Shown one piece after another: positions 12,234 through 23,279 of a DNA stretch of 64,000 nucleotides. The notes below the pieces were generated by a model that was given only the letters and a program-made list of their open reading frames with translations, did not search any database and was not told where the DNA came from. This DNA comes from Diphasiastrum complanatum. Lineage: Eukaryota > Streptophyta > Lycopodiopsida > Lycopodiales > Lycopodiaceae. The stretch is from contig CM055097.1 of assembly GCA_029204225.1 (NCBI GenBank), forward strand, positions 41,458,028 to 41,522,027. Reading direction: 5' to 3'. The translations under genes were made by a program, and so were the position numbers. Numbering within the stretch: the first letter of the stretch is position 1; every line of letters starts with the position of its first letter.

Positions 12234-12540
12234 GTTAGAATTAAAGTAGAATCAATGTGTTACTGTACTGTGGGTCCTATCAGTTGATAAGGATTAGTTG
12301 GCCTTGCCACGAGGCAAGTCGACAGGACACGCGTCCCGCCAACGACAACTTGGGTCATGCATGGGTTGCCTGAGTGAACAACTATATGTACAATGTAATT
12401 TCATTTTGAGAAATACAGTTGCTATGTGAGCTTGTTGTGTAGAGTGTTTTTCTGTCTGTGTTACTGTGTAGCATGATCTGTGTTCCTGTGCAAAGCAAAT
12501 TCTAAGTCTCTTTGCGCCTTTTGTTCTTCACTCCTTCAAG
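12234..12540 (+). repeat. Probable 3' LTR fragment of element C
   Basis: It starts directly after the purine tract and runs to about the point where minus-strand DUF7869 coding sequence begins. No second copy exists in the window, so the ends are uncertain. The equivalent position in element D (43610-43870) has a comparable start (TTAAAATAG versus TTAGAATTAAAG). Confidence 0.4.
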
Positions 12541-12585
12541 AGGTAGCCACGAAACTGAATTTGAAAATAGTTTGCCCCATAATAA

Positions 12586-14575
12586 TCAAATGCCTGATTC
12601 GTTACATTTGATTTTAACATAATCATGAAAATCATATGTGTGTTTGATTAATGACACGTTTGGCTTTGGCACATATGATTCCTCAACAATGCTTTGAATT
12701 ACCGGTAATGAAAATGCTTTCTTGTGTCTCAACCTCTTAGAAAAGCAACTAAGCATTTGATCAATTTGATCGTGGGTATCTCCTACCAACAGAAATCCGA
12801 TTTTTATTTTTTTGAATTTTTTTTTCTCTACTAGCATAGACAAGTATGCCAAAACAGTTTGGTTTTTATTTTCCCTAGCAGTGTTGTCAAGCTGCAAATA
12901 AAGTATTTTTGGAAGATTTCCACCAAATTCGCAAATTATCTTATGTACAATGGTGATCTTCAAATTTGGATTATTTCGAATATTGGAATAATTAAAAAAG
13001 ACCTTGGACTCCAAAGTGCCATTAAACACAAGTGCTCCAACGAGATGAACCTGAATAAAATATGTCTCGTTCAAATTTTTGAACACTTTGACAAAATAAG
13101 AAAACATTGTTTTCGTCTGATCCATGCCATCAATAACAAGGCCCAGATATTTTTGTGGACATTCCAAATATTTCTTTCGATGCTTGGCCAACTTCTGTAT
13201 TTCAATTGTTTGTTGATCTCTGTGCAGTTGAAGAGCTTTTGCAGCATCCACTGAAAAATCAATGATTCACTTATTTAATAGAATAAAGATCATACCATAA
13301 TGGTGTTCAAAAAGACTGCAACATAATTTTTTTCAAAACACAAAGTATTAAAATGAATGACAAATTTGATTAGTATTTACCTTTCTCCTCATTGGTCTTT
13401 GCAAGTTGTTTTGCAAACTTTAACAACTCGCAAGTGGAGCATACTGTCATTTGTGATTTTTCAGGAATCTTTACCGGTCCAAAATCTCTTTTCCAAATTC
13501 TAAAAAAATTTGAGTAACTCAAATAGAGAACATTTTTTTTGTTTTTGCAAACCCTTTGTACATAAAAAATATTTCTAATTTTGTAAAGTTATCCGGCAAG
13601 CGAAAATATAAGGAATTAGGCAATTTCTCTCCGTACACATCTATTAAATGCTTTAGCCAAATAGTTGCATTTAAAGCATTTGGAAAAACAGCTCAACCCT
13701 ATAAGGATCCTCGTAATGTTGGGTCTTTATGAAGCTGTACATGCATTCATTGAAGCCATGAGTTTTCGATTGCGTGAACTGCTTTGTAAGCTTTGCGACA
13801 AACCTCCAAAGCATTTAAAAAATACGAAAATCTCTCACTTCCCTATAACTTGATTCGGCCCCTTATGAATAACATTTGCAATAAACCTTTCATGCTAAAA
13901 AAATGGCCTATTTTTTTCTAGGAGTGAAAAATGACTACCCCTTTTCAGCCACGTTAGCAAACCTCTGTAGAGTCAACATATATAGTACATATATGTACCA
14001 TATGTGTGGGCCTCTTGGATTCACATATGAACACACAGAAGTTCGTCTGATTATTGCTTTGACACACGAGGGTATTGGGTGTGGACATTTTTCTTTCTGC
14101 AAACAACAGGATGAGCAGCAAATAATATTTCGTACCTTTTGAATATCAGATTTTGTAATCAATTGTTTTTTACGATTCGTTAAATCAGGTGAGGATCTCA
14201 AGTCTCTCTTGTATTTTTCTTTTTTTTGGAGTCTGATCTATAAATTGAACTTGTGACACTAGTAGCTGCTTGAACTGGTTGAGAAGGTGTTGAAATTTCA
14301 TGACTCGGAATTCTGGCTCCAACCTCAGGATGTTCTGGACCCTCAGAAGGCTCTGAATTTTCAACGAATATAGCCCTTTCAGATTTAACACGATGAACAT
14401 CACTTTGAGAAGGTCTCCTACGAACATGAGAAAAGCTTGAACGTCGCGGATCAACAGACTTATGCGGATCTGTTGATTTAATAGAATCAATAACTGAGTG
14501 AATTAAAGCTTTTGACTCATCACTCCATGATTCAACTTGTTCAAAAGAACAAATTTCTTTTAAAATTTCGGGTAA
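12586..14575 (-). pseudogene. DUF7869-type gene, decayed, with introns
   Basis: Reading leftwards: a Ser/Pro-rich region (14575-14200), a Cys-rich segment with KVRNIICCSSCCLQ (about 14160-13940), a patchy middle with stops, an exon ending in CSTCELLKFAKQLAKTNEEK at 13381, a GT-AG intron, then an open exon 13251-12586. That exon carries GLVIDGMDQTKT, ILYLQLDNTARENKN and FLLVGDTHDQIDQM, the hallmark blocks of DUF7869 proteins (the family consensus has VGHTHDQIDQ). Function is unknown; a nuclease- or transposase-like role has been imagined for such conserved Asp blocks, but I cannot show it. Stops in the middle and an early C-terminus suggest a pseudogene. Confidence 0.6.
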
Positions 14576-15040
14576 ACCTCAAGATATTTTGTTGAAAGAT
14601 AAGAAAAAATTCATGTACTACTATACCAAAGGGGTCAACAACACAAAGCTTTCGGAGTTTTTTATTCATTTAGTTGAGAAGCCTGGCAGGGGAGACTCAT
14701 AATTCAAAGTTCAAGGAAGATTGCTTGTTGATCAACCAGATGAGGATCATGAATAAGGCTTTGTGAATGTACTTGTAAAGGAGACGGATACGTCTCATTC
14801 TATTTTCATTCTGAATGAGACTATGATAAAGATTTGACTTTTCAAGGACGAGGCCATCAAAGCTTATTTTGACAAAGCTCTAGTTACTTTGGTGTGTAAT
14901 TATAGAACATATTTCTATTCATGTTTGTCTACATTTGTTTCATGCTTAGCATGGTTGTTACTAAATATAAAATTCTTTAAACTTTTAGATAAAAGCCTTT
15001 ACTCTTTATATTTTAAACCCGATTTTTGTTTTTTGTCCAG

Positions 15041-15708
15041 AGCATGAAGCAATGCTTAAAAATGGTTCTAGCTGCTATTGCTGAGGGAGAATATTCGGTC
15101 TATTCATTACGGAGCTCAAAAGGTGTATCTATTGGACCTCGCAAGCCTACTTTTACCACTGTTCAGGTCACAAAGCCGGCCTCTGAAAATGTTGAGGATG
15201 AAACTGTAGTTGTCCCTCATCCCAAAAAAAAGAGATCTCATAATATTTCTGAGTCTTCTCCCACTAGACCTAAGTCACACCCAAAGACCATGGCTACACA
15301 TCGCCATAAGTCCATCTCGTCTATTGAAAGCAAAAAAGCCACCACCGAACCATCTATGTTGCTACTTGGTGCATCTATCTACCCTTTACAAGATAGCTCT
15401 GAGCTTGCCAAATTAAGAGAAGATATTTATAAAACAAAAAAAATAAAAGAAACAATATTAATTCTAGATATAAATCAGTGTAATAGGCCACCTGTAGACC
15501 CAATAATAGGAGACAGGAAGTAAGAGAACCGAATGAAACACATGTACATAATTTAAAAATAATATTTAAAGATCATACACAAGCCATAGTTACTCCTTTT
15601 GTTGTTTTGGTTGATCCCAACGAATGCAACGATGTTGCAAATTTTGATTTTTCTTTATTAGATTCATATCTGCTGAACTCACACGTGTGGGACGCCCTAC
15701 ACATGTAT
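15041..15708 (+). pseudogene. ParB-like region (left part) of the broken methylase-like gene
   Basis: After an acceptor site near 15040 comes a 160-codon open stretch rich in Lys, Ser and Pro (nuclear-type basic patches PKKKRSH, TMATHRHKS). It ends in ILDINQCNRPPVDPIIGDRK. After a one-base shift at about 15521 the frame continues with HVHNLKIIFKDHTQAIVTPF and a VVLVDP segment. A pattern of I-x-Q-x-x-R-P, then x-L-x3-F-x-x-H, then P-F-V-V is what ParB/sulfiredoxin-fold N-domains show (I..qpR....L..si...G...P..V). The match is suggestive only; the GxxR/GGxH-type catalytic block is not visible. Confidence 0.35.
15671..15708. repeat. 38-bp direct repeat, left copy
   Basis: It is identical over 38 bp to 19368-19405. 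The two copies lie exactly at the outer edges of the composite copia insertion. The repeat contains the palindrome CACACGTGTG and ends, on the minus strand, in CA. Confidence 0.85.
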
Positions 15709-16886
15709 TTTTGTCTAGTCCACTATCAAACAATTGCCCAACACTAATAAGATTTTTTGTTAACTTGGGAACTTTTGATGAAGAAAGCTTTAAGGGAATG
15801 GTCCCTATGCTTTCAATAGCACAATCATGATCATTTGCTGTGTAGATGGACTTCTTGGCTCCTTCATAAGGTGACATGGATGAAAAAGAATACTTGGAGC
15901 TACACATATGTGAGGAAGCTCCACTGTCGATATACCACGAACCATCCTTCTTGAAAGGTGATGAAGAAAAACTCGAGACCATAAGAGATCCCTCTCCATC
16001 AATTGCATGAGCATCTTTCTTCTCTTCATTAGAAATGTTGGCTTGCTTGAATTGACTCTTCTTCTTGAAGCAATTGGTGGCATAATGCCCCTTCTTGCCA
16101 CAAAAGAAATACTTGATGTTTTTCTTCTTCTTCTTGGATGTGGAAGCTTGAGAGGACTCATCCTCATCTCCTTTCTCCTTGGAAACAAGATTGTTCTTGC
16201 TTGAAGAGGATTGTGTTGATTCTTACTTCTTGTCTTGTGCTTGTCTTTGGTAAAGAGAGCTTTACCATCAATGTTGAGAGATTGTCTCTCCATTTTCAAG
16301 AGTTTATACTCTTGTTTGATTCTTCAGAAATGAGCACACTTTGGAGAGCTTACAAACTTGGTAGCTCCTCCTTAATGGCATAACTCTGAACAAGGTTGTC
16401 ATATTCCTCCTTTAACCCATTAAGTATGACTTGAACAAGTTCATTTTGGTTGATGGAGTCTCCTATACATGACAATTCTCTATGGAGGTCTTTAACTCTC
16501 ATTACATAAGATGAAGCACATTCATCACTTCTCTGTACACTTTGAAAACTTTTGTTTCTTAGTGTTAGAAGTCTAGAAGTATTTTTTGCCTCATAGATAG
16601 ACTTGAGGGTATCCCAAGCATCTTTGGCATTAGTACAAGCACCAATTTCTCTTAAGATGTCATTTGAGACATTCATCTTAATATAATACAGAGCCATCCT
16701 GGCTCTCTTTTTGTACTTTGGAATTTCTTGAGGAATTTGTGGTTCTTCTTCAATGCCAAGTACAATATCCATCACATCTTGTATTATTAAGACAGATTCC
16801 ATTCTAACCTTCCAAATTGAGTAATTGGAGTTTGACAATCTTTCACTTGCTTCTAATAGAAAGACACCCATTGAAGTCATAAACAA
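15709..16886 (-). pseudogene. Copia gag and protease start
   Basis: Gag begins near 16886/16868 with SNSNYSIWKVRMESVL, the UBN2-type copia gag start also seen in element F. It runs through CTNAKDAWDTLKSIYE and a Cys-x2-Cys-x4-His-like zinc knuckle in a decayed stretch around 16120-16060 (frame broken between 16350 and 15990). The protease motif WYIDSGASSHMCSS is near 15940-15900, with a normal D-S-G triad. The coding sequence is cut at 15709 by the repeat that borders the insertion. Confidence 0.7.
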
Positions 16887-17049
16887 TGATGGAAATAAAA
16901 AAAAGATGGATGAAAGAATTGCTTATCTTCTCACTATAGGGACCAATCAAGGGTACAGAACCAAATCCTATGTAAGGCTTGTGAAAGATTTCAGATCCTT
17001 AAAATCCAATCTACTTGAATGATCTTTGGTTAGAAAGAAAAATACACTA

Positions 17050-17640
17050 CCAATCTCACCAATGTAGAAAAATCAGCATCTACACACAATTTGAGATGCA
17101 AACACTAATAGAACTTGATCAAACTTGAATGAAATGATTATATACTGTTGTTGTCCGTACAAAAACAGCAAGCTACTGTATTTCACACATGTGGATCCAA
17201 AAATAACAGATATAGATCATTCTACACATAGAATTGCAAGCAATCACCAAGATAGTGCACCAATGGATAGTAGAACCCAAGAGAACTATGTATAAGCATG
17301 AAATGAGATAGAGAAAGGACAAGATGACTCTCTCCACAAGTTACATCCTTTTATAGCAGGTCCAAACCCTATTTGGGCACTTGGCTTTCCCACCAACATG
17401 CTAACCCTACCAATTTTGGGTCTAGATTCAATGTACCCAACTTATTCAAATTGAATCTACTCAAACTCGCATTCTATCTTTCCCACACTTTCAAAAAGTG
17501 TTTATTTAAATGAAATTTAGACTAATGAACTTTGAAAAGTCAACCTCTAAGTCTAAAACAAGTTTTGGCCTCAATATGCCAAATATGGAAATATTGCAAA
17601 ATGTGATGAAACTAGTTGAATCTTTCACACTCCCTCTTCA
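17050..17640 (-). repeat. LTR of the composite copia element
   Basis: It lies between RNase H C-terminal coding sequence and gag on the minus strand. The plus-strand segment from about 17178 (TTTCACACATGTGGATCC) to about 17640 matches 46286-46720, which marks it as an LTR shared by two loci. Exact ends are uncertain. Confidence 0.55.
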
Positions 17641-17960
17641 ACTAGTTTTAGCATCGAATTTGATAATACTCCAAGTGAAGTCCTATGCTTCATGAACAAG
17701 TCTTTTCCCAATGCTTTGGTAAAGATATCAGTTACACATTCCCTTGAAGACACATGTTGAAGCTCCACCTCCTTTTTAATGACTCGCTCCCTCACAAAAT
17801 GATATTGTATCTCAATATGCTTGCTCCTAGCATAGTTTTTGACGATAGAACTTTGATCCATCATAAGAATGATTTTCTTCCTAAGAATAGACCTCCTTTC
17901 AATGATCATGTTATGCTCAAAATAGAAACAACCATAATTGATATAGAGAATAGTGTCCAC
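17640..17960 (-). pseudogene. Copia RNase H C-terminal fragment
   Basis: The block ARSKHIEIQYHFVRERVIKK, followed by a V-T-D-I-F-T-K-A-L segment and FMKHRTSLGVL, is the standard end of copia polyproteins. The upstream RNase H catalytic part is not present. Confidence 0.7.
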
Positions 17961-18137
17961 TTGGGATGCTTCACTATTTCTTACATCAATTTTACATGTA
18001 AAAATGTGACTAGAACATGAAGAATCAAATATAATGTAAATGAGATGATTCTACCATGCTTCCAACTCTGAACTGTCTGGAAAAATATAGCAAACAAACA
18101 ATAAATGTGAGTGATCAACTTTTGCTTGCATGTCTCC

Positions 18138-18660
18138 TCATCCTTTGTCCTTCGTTGCCATGTATCCACCATGATACTCCATGAATGAGCCTCCATCTTC
18201 ATCTTGCCTCAAGATACTATCATACCTTGATGACTTGACCATGAATGAGTGACATAATGAACCTTCAATAGCTTCATTTCCATCAGCAAAACCAGCCAAG
18301 AATGCTAGTACAAATCCAACATCAAAACAATGCTCACCAATGTAGCTAGTTTTACCATATCTTGACAATTTGCACACATCCACATGAAATTGCTCAAACA
18401 TGAGATAGAACAAGTAAAGTAAACTTGAACAACACTTCCTTGCTTCTCCTTTGACCTTAATTGAGTCTTCAATATGCTGTAAAAACAGATCCATAACACC
18501 TTTGCCAATTACCTCTCCTTTGATGCTCTTGACTAGCTCCAAATTGCCACCTTCCCTTTTGACTAGTTGAAGCGCTTTGAGATCAACTTCTTGATCTTCA
18601 ACTTGATCATCAAAGTCAATAATTGATTTTACAGCAAGATAACATCAATCCACTTGCATA
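18138..18660 (-). CDS. Foreign ORF carried in a copia element, copy 1
   Basis: An open frame on the minus strand from about 18620 to 18138 includes DQEVDLKALQLVKREGGN, GVMDLFLQHIEDSIKVKG, YLMFEQFHVDVCKLSRYG and SYIGEHCFDVGFVLAFLAGF. It has no similarity to any copia domain that I recognise, and it occupies the place where the RT catalytic core should be, between RT N-terminal and RNase H C-terminal sequence. A second copy lies at 45090-45596. It could be a captured host-gene fragment. Function unknown; real translation is unproven. Confidence 0.4.
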
Positions 18661-18689
18661 GCTCCATGTACACAAGAAGATCTTCCAAA

Positions 18690-19140
18690 AGATGTTCCAC
18701 TCTTCATAAGAGATCGATACTCAAGATCCATTGCTTGGATCCACTCCTCTTCTTTCCTTGCTTGATCTACACTTGTAGGCTCATACAAAGAGGTTAGGAA
18801 AGCAACATAATTGTCAGAAACTACTTGCTTACCCTTTTGATCATATGTGAGCCTTGAAGGTACTTGTCTTTCTCTTGATGTTCTCCTTGGCTTTTGACTT
18901 GATGAAGGTCCATCAGCACCACCATCCAAAGTAGGATCCTTTTCATCAACATCAAGAATGTCAGATCCATCTACTTTACCATCAATCATGCTTGAAGACA
19001 CTTTTGGAATGTTTTCCTCATCAAAAATGACAACTCTACCAACAATCACTTTGTTAGTAGAAGGAATGTAAACCTTGTAGGCTTTACTCACCTCACTATA
19101 TCCAACAAAAATACAACAAACAAATTTAGATCTGAGGTGA
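18690..19140 (-). pseudogene. Copia integrase C-terminus to RT N-terminus
   Basis: FVGYSEVSKAYKVYIPSTNK and VVIFDEENIP are the usual end of copia integrase. An acidic linker, RRTSRERQVPSRLTYDQKGK and the EEEWIQAMDLEYRSLM segment before RT follow. The sequence then leaves copia at about 18690. Upstream it joins a leader that follows a primer site, so gag, protease and the integrase core were deleted. Confidence 0.7.
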
Positions 19141-19367
19141 GAGAGAACCATCAATCTGAAAATGGGCAGATTTCACATGTGCCAGCACCTGAAATTCCGT
19201 ACAGTACCTGATCTGGCCCATTCAATGTGGTTTATAGCTCAAAATCACAAAAAAATTGCAAACTAGCTAGAAGGTAGAATCTAAACAGTTCCTAGCTTGA
19301 AATCTGATCAGATCTACAAACTTTTTGATTACATTTGCTTGTAAAACTTAGGTAGGCTCTGATACCA

Positions 19368-19405
19368 TGCTGAACTCACACGTGTGGGACGCCCTACACA
19401 TGTAT
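19368..19405. repeat. 38-bp direct repeat, right copy
   Basis: It is identical to 15671-15708. On the minus strand it is followed directly by TGGTATCAGAGCC (19367-19355), a perfect start of a Met-initiator-tRNA primer site. To its right, plus-strand coding sequence of the interrupted gene resumes (MKMTVRIRFFHKEYV). Confidence 0.85.
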
Positions 19406-20560
19406 ATGAAGATGACCGTGAGAATTCGATTTTTTCACAAAGAATACGTGAGAGTCTCCAAAGTAGGAGATGTGAATCAACTTGAGCTGAAAACACTCTG
19501 TGCTCAAGAGACAGGCCTACCTTTCGATTCGAAAAATCCTACGCAGAGCCTTACAAAATATGATAATTTTTTTCAGCTTGCTTTTCGCAGTGGCCAGGTA
19601 ATTTGTTTTGCTATGCTCGTCATGAAATGCTCTGGTCATAATATATGTTGTAATCCTTTTAAATTGTTTTTATCAAACTAAAATTTTGAGCTCAATTTTA
19701 ATACTCCCTAAATTTCTTATCAAATTATTTGTTTTTTTTAATTTTAGGTGTGGGCCCTTGTTGATAAAATTTTTGATAAATGGGAAACTTTTCAAATAAA
19801 AGGCCAACCTGCTCAGAGTGCTTCAAAGTCAAAGAAAAAAGTTGTGAGCACTCAAACTCTGAAGCCAATCCCTACAGAAATGAGAATATCATAGTGGAAG
19901 ATTATGCAAGGGATTAGCTCTTCAGAGCTAATAATAAGTGTTCTTTCTAGAGTTTCCGATGGTCAGCTTTCTCTGGCAGAAATGGGAAAATAATTTCAAA
20001 GGTAATAGTCATAATCTATATATTTATTTTCATGTTACCTTTTGTAGTAAAGTATTTTTCATGATTTTGTTGGATTTTTAACAATTATACTTTTTAAATG
20101 CAGGTATAGATTATTTATGAAAGTTCAAGAAGCCCTTGTGACAGGGTTAAATTGTCAAGATTTCGATGAGTGCCAGAGGGTTTATCCTCTGAGCAGCCGA
20201 AATGAATCCTTGAGTCCATTTCTGATTTTGTTTAGAGACATGGTATTAATTTCACCTATGCTTAGCATAGGTGCTTATTAATTGTTTCTTTTTTATATTC
20301 TATGTCTCCTATGCTGAGCATAGTTTTTTCTTTATTTAATAATTCTTTTTTGATAAATTAAGTCTCCTATTCTATTTTATATTTTTTGTCTCCCATGCTA
20401 AGCATAGCTTTTTCTTTTTTAGTCTCCCGAAGACAAGAAAAACAAAGTCCTTCCAGAGCAATTCAAGAGACATATTCTGAAGGCAAAAGTAGAAAAAAGG
20501 GACAGGGAGAGATTGGCACGAGGTGAGACCATTGTGGAGAAGGGTCCATTAGAGACCTAC
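19406..20560 (+). pseudogene. Middle exons of the broken methylase-like gene
   Basis: Exon 19406-19597 is open (RIRFFHKEYVRVSKVGDVNQ to NFFQLAFRSGQ) and ends at a GT donor. After an acceptor near 19748 the frame continues with VWALVDKIFDKWETFQIKG. Exon 20105-20245 gives YRLFMKVQEALVTGLNCQDF. Exon 20424-20560 is Lys/Arg-rich (SPEDKKNKVLPEQFKRHILK). A stop near 19891 and one near 19994 break it. The last exon is cut by gypsy element G. Short introns contain repeated CTATGCTTAGCATAG-like palindromes (near 20257 and 20311). Confidence 0.45.
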
Positions 20561-21054
20561 TGTCATGCCCATGACTGGTCTCGGGTAGCGTGTCCACGCT
20601 AGAGACCAGTAGACCAACAACCCATAAGTTAATTGTGACTATAAGGGAATTGGGGCCCTTATGTGTACATGGTCATAATTAATGGTTGTAGGCCTAAACA
20701 CTTGATGGTGGATTTGTATGGGTCTATCAGTGAGTCATTGGAGAACTGGATGACGTGGCCCAGATAGGCTACAAAGGTGTCCAGTGAGGTGTCACAGTGC
20801 ACTACTAGTGGTGCATGGGCCTTGGAGGGTATAAGTATACATATTGGGCTCTGACTAGTGTATGCTTGATAGCATGACCGATGGCAGGATGCTGCTGATG
20901 TGATGCCATACTCCTCTTTGTGATTGATCCATAGCTTGGGGGCTAGATCTGTTCGATCTAGGTTTGGTTGGGTTGGTTTGTCCACCATCAGGTTCCCTTG
21001 TAATGCTTGTGATTGGCATGTTTAGAATAGGATCCTTGGATTGAGGATTTTACA
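20561..21054 (+). repeat. 5' LTR of gypsy element G
   Basis: 494 bp, the same length as its partner. It holds an inverted motif GGTCTCGGGTAGCG...CGCTAGAGACC near its start and a GTATAAGTATA TATA-like box near 20829. Confidence 0.9.
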
Positions 21055-22679
21055 TTGGTATCAGAGCCAGTTCTAAGCTCGTTTAGCCATTGATTTGTGT
21101 TCAAGAGAAATATCAAATTATGGGGATTTTTCCATTGTGTGATATGGAATCCTGACACTTTTTCAAGAATTCAATGGAGTTTGCAACGAAGTGGTGAAAG
21201 TGCGGATTATTCTTACCGTGGATTTTCTTATTTGAAGTGTAATTGGTTGTGTGGTAAGTGCACTACCAGGTATACAATCGGTTCGATGTTTAGACACGTC
21301 ATATTGGTTTTCCGGAAGTAAATTTTCAGTTTTCTTGATTCACTTGTGTTGCTGTTTACTTCATTAGGGACATTTTTCCGTTAGCAACGGGATCAATAAG
21401 AGTTAAGAAGGAGAAAAGTTTTGGAAGTTCTCTTGCGGTAGAAAAGTGGCTGATAACAAGTTCGATTGATTTGTGTCAGAACTTGGTAATTCTATTGCAA
21501 AATGGGGGTTGTTAAAACCTGTTCCTTGCTGAAAATAGTCAACTTGATCTTAGTATGGACTGAGATCCGTGGGTTGATGCAAGGAAGGAAATTCATGCTA
21601 GCAATATATTCTTTTGAGTAGTCTTCGATTTAGATTTTGGATGTAAAATAGCATTCTTTGTTCTCTCTACATTTATAAGTCGTTTTGGATTCTTTTACAG
21701 ATGGGTGTGCATAGAATACACGAAAACTTTTGGGACTTATCTTTTTCCATTCGGAAAGGATGGAATGCTATCCCGGAACACTCAGGGGAGTTGGATAGTT
21801 GTTTGCCAAAAGTTAGAACTTCACGTAATGAGGTTCCGGTAAATCTTAAGTTATTCTAGATTAGAACTTAAGAGGAAAATCTAGACGTATTCTAGATTGG
21901 GACCCTAACTTTGGAATGACAATTTGTGCCATGTCTAAAGTAAGGGCATTTTTTAAATTACAATCCTTATATTGGCACCGTGTGTGTGTTGTAAAAGTCT
22001 GAAAATTTCCAGATGGAAAGGACTTTCAGGAACAACTCATGTGTCTTTTAAGAATTGTAATGCATTCTCATGATGTACTCTTATGATATGGTATGTTTTT
22101 GAGAATTTGGAAAGTTGGGATTGTTGAATCTTAACTCAGATTCTAGGATATACCTAATCCATAAGAAAAGATTGTGATTGGTAGATTATCCCAGATGAAT
22201 AAACGAGATAGTAGAATTTTGGCAATGACTGCCCTTCTTACCAAATCGACTATGTTTATTTGGGTAAAGACCAAGTAATTATTTGAGTATCTGTTTTGGC
22301 TTTACAAATTACCAAAGTGGCATTATGAACATTCACAATTCGAAGTTCGCTGGTCACTTTCGGTCGGCCGTATTCGCTAAACTAGAGATGACTCTGAACT
22401 TAAATTTCTTCTAATCATTGGTAGTTACCTTCTTTTATTGAGTATAGGACAAGAATCCAATGAATTATGATTGAGAATCATAGTTCAGATTCTAGTTATA
22501 CTTGATCGGTTAAAAGAAGGAATACCTACAAGATCAGAAGATTAGTTAAGATATCTATTCATATTTTCTCCTCGGAGAGGTAATCACCTTGATGGAGATT
22601 GGGTTATAGTAAGCATTTGGCTACCAGTTGTAGCCCGTGCGTGCTTACGTATAGTTTTATATTTATATCACCCATTGCG

Positions 22680-23215
22680 GTAGAGACTCGGGCGTTCAAG
22701 TTTCAGAAAGTAGCGAATTTTCTACATGATATGCAGGAAATGCTACGGATTGCATGTGAGAATGTCTGGGGTATCTAGGATGGGGACCGACATTATGCAA
22801 GTCTGAAAAGATCACTGAGAGACTTCCAAGTGGGGGATTGGGTATTTTTTGAGAATCTCGATGGATTCAAGTGTAATGCGTACCGACTAGCATTACTAAT
22901 CGTCCCCTAGATATAGAGGACCGTTTGAGATCTTGAAAAAGACCGGATCCTTAGCTTACCAATCGGAACTCCTGGATGGATCTCAAGTGCATCCCGTATT
23001 TCACGTAAGCCGTCTCTAAAAGAGTCTACGTGAAGGAGAGCATCTTGGATCTAGAGATCGATTGGACCTATTGGATGAATCATCAAGTGTGTCTCTGCTT
23101 GAACCCAAAAAGATCTTGGATACAAGAACTAAACGAGTGTAAAATCGTATAGACCAAGCATCTGGTTTGATGGAGGAGATGTACAGACGATGACGATTCT
23201 TGGTAACATGAAGGA
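22680..23215 (+). pseudogene. Gypsy integrase C-terminal remnant
   Basis: Readable blocks are a D-R-H-Y-A-S-L-K-R-S-L-R-D-F-Q-V-G-D segment near 22788-22840 and YRGPFEILKKTGSLAYQSEL near 22912-22970, with HPVFHVSRL just after. These are the end of the integrase and the GPY/F-like module of plant Ty3/gypsy polyproteins. Several stops interrupt it. RT, RNase H and the integrase catalytic core are deleted. Confidence 0.7.
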
Positions 23216-23279
23216 AGCTTAAGGAGGAACTTTCCCAATTTTAAGTTCTGAGGACAAAACTTGAATAAGTGGGGAAGAA

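Larger units (their letters stand above)
8750..12540 (+). mobile_element. Decayed Ty1/copia element C, 5' truncated
   Basis: Copia order is seen: protease, GAG-pre-integrase, integrase, reverse transcriptase, RNase H, then a purine tract (TTTAAGGGAGAGAG near 12220-12234) and an LTR-like tail. Gag, the 5' LTR and the primer site are missing, so the left boundary is where similarity starts. Many stops and shifts make it non-functional. Its RT region is closely related to element D (30135-43870). Confidence 0.8.
15709..19367 (-). mobile_element. Composite copia insertion with an internal LTR
   Basis: Reading the minus strand from 19367 down: primer-binding site and leader (19367-19140), integrase C-terminus plus RT N-terminus (19140-18690), a foreign ORF (18660-18138), RNase H C-terminus (17960-17640), an LTR (about 17640-17050), gag (16886-16350) and protease (15982-15709). 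This is a circularly permuted order with one LTR in the middle. Integrase core and most of RT are absent. Perfect 38-bp repeats flank it. It interrupts an exon of the methylase-like gene. Confidence 0.7.

Noticed and set aside
15671-15708. 38-bp element LTR with ordinary integration
   Set aside because: Flanking 5-mers do not match, and no purine tract precedes the left copy, so ordinary integrase-made ends are not supported; kept only as an alternative in the findings.
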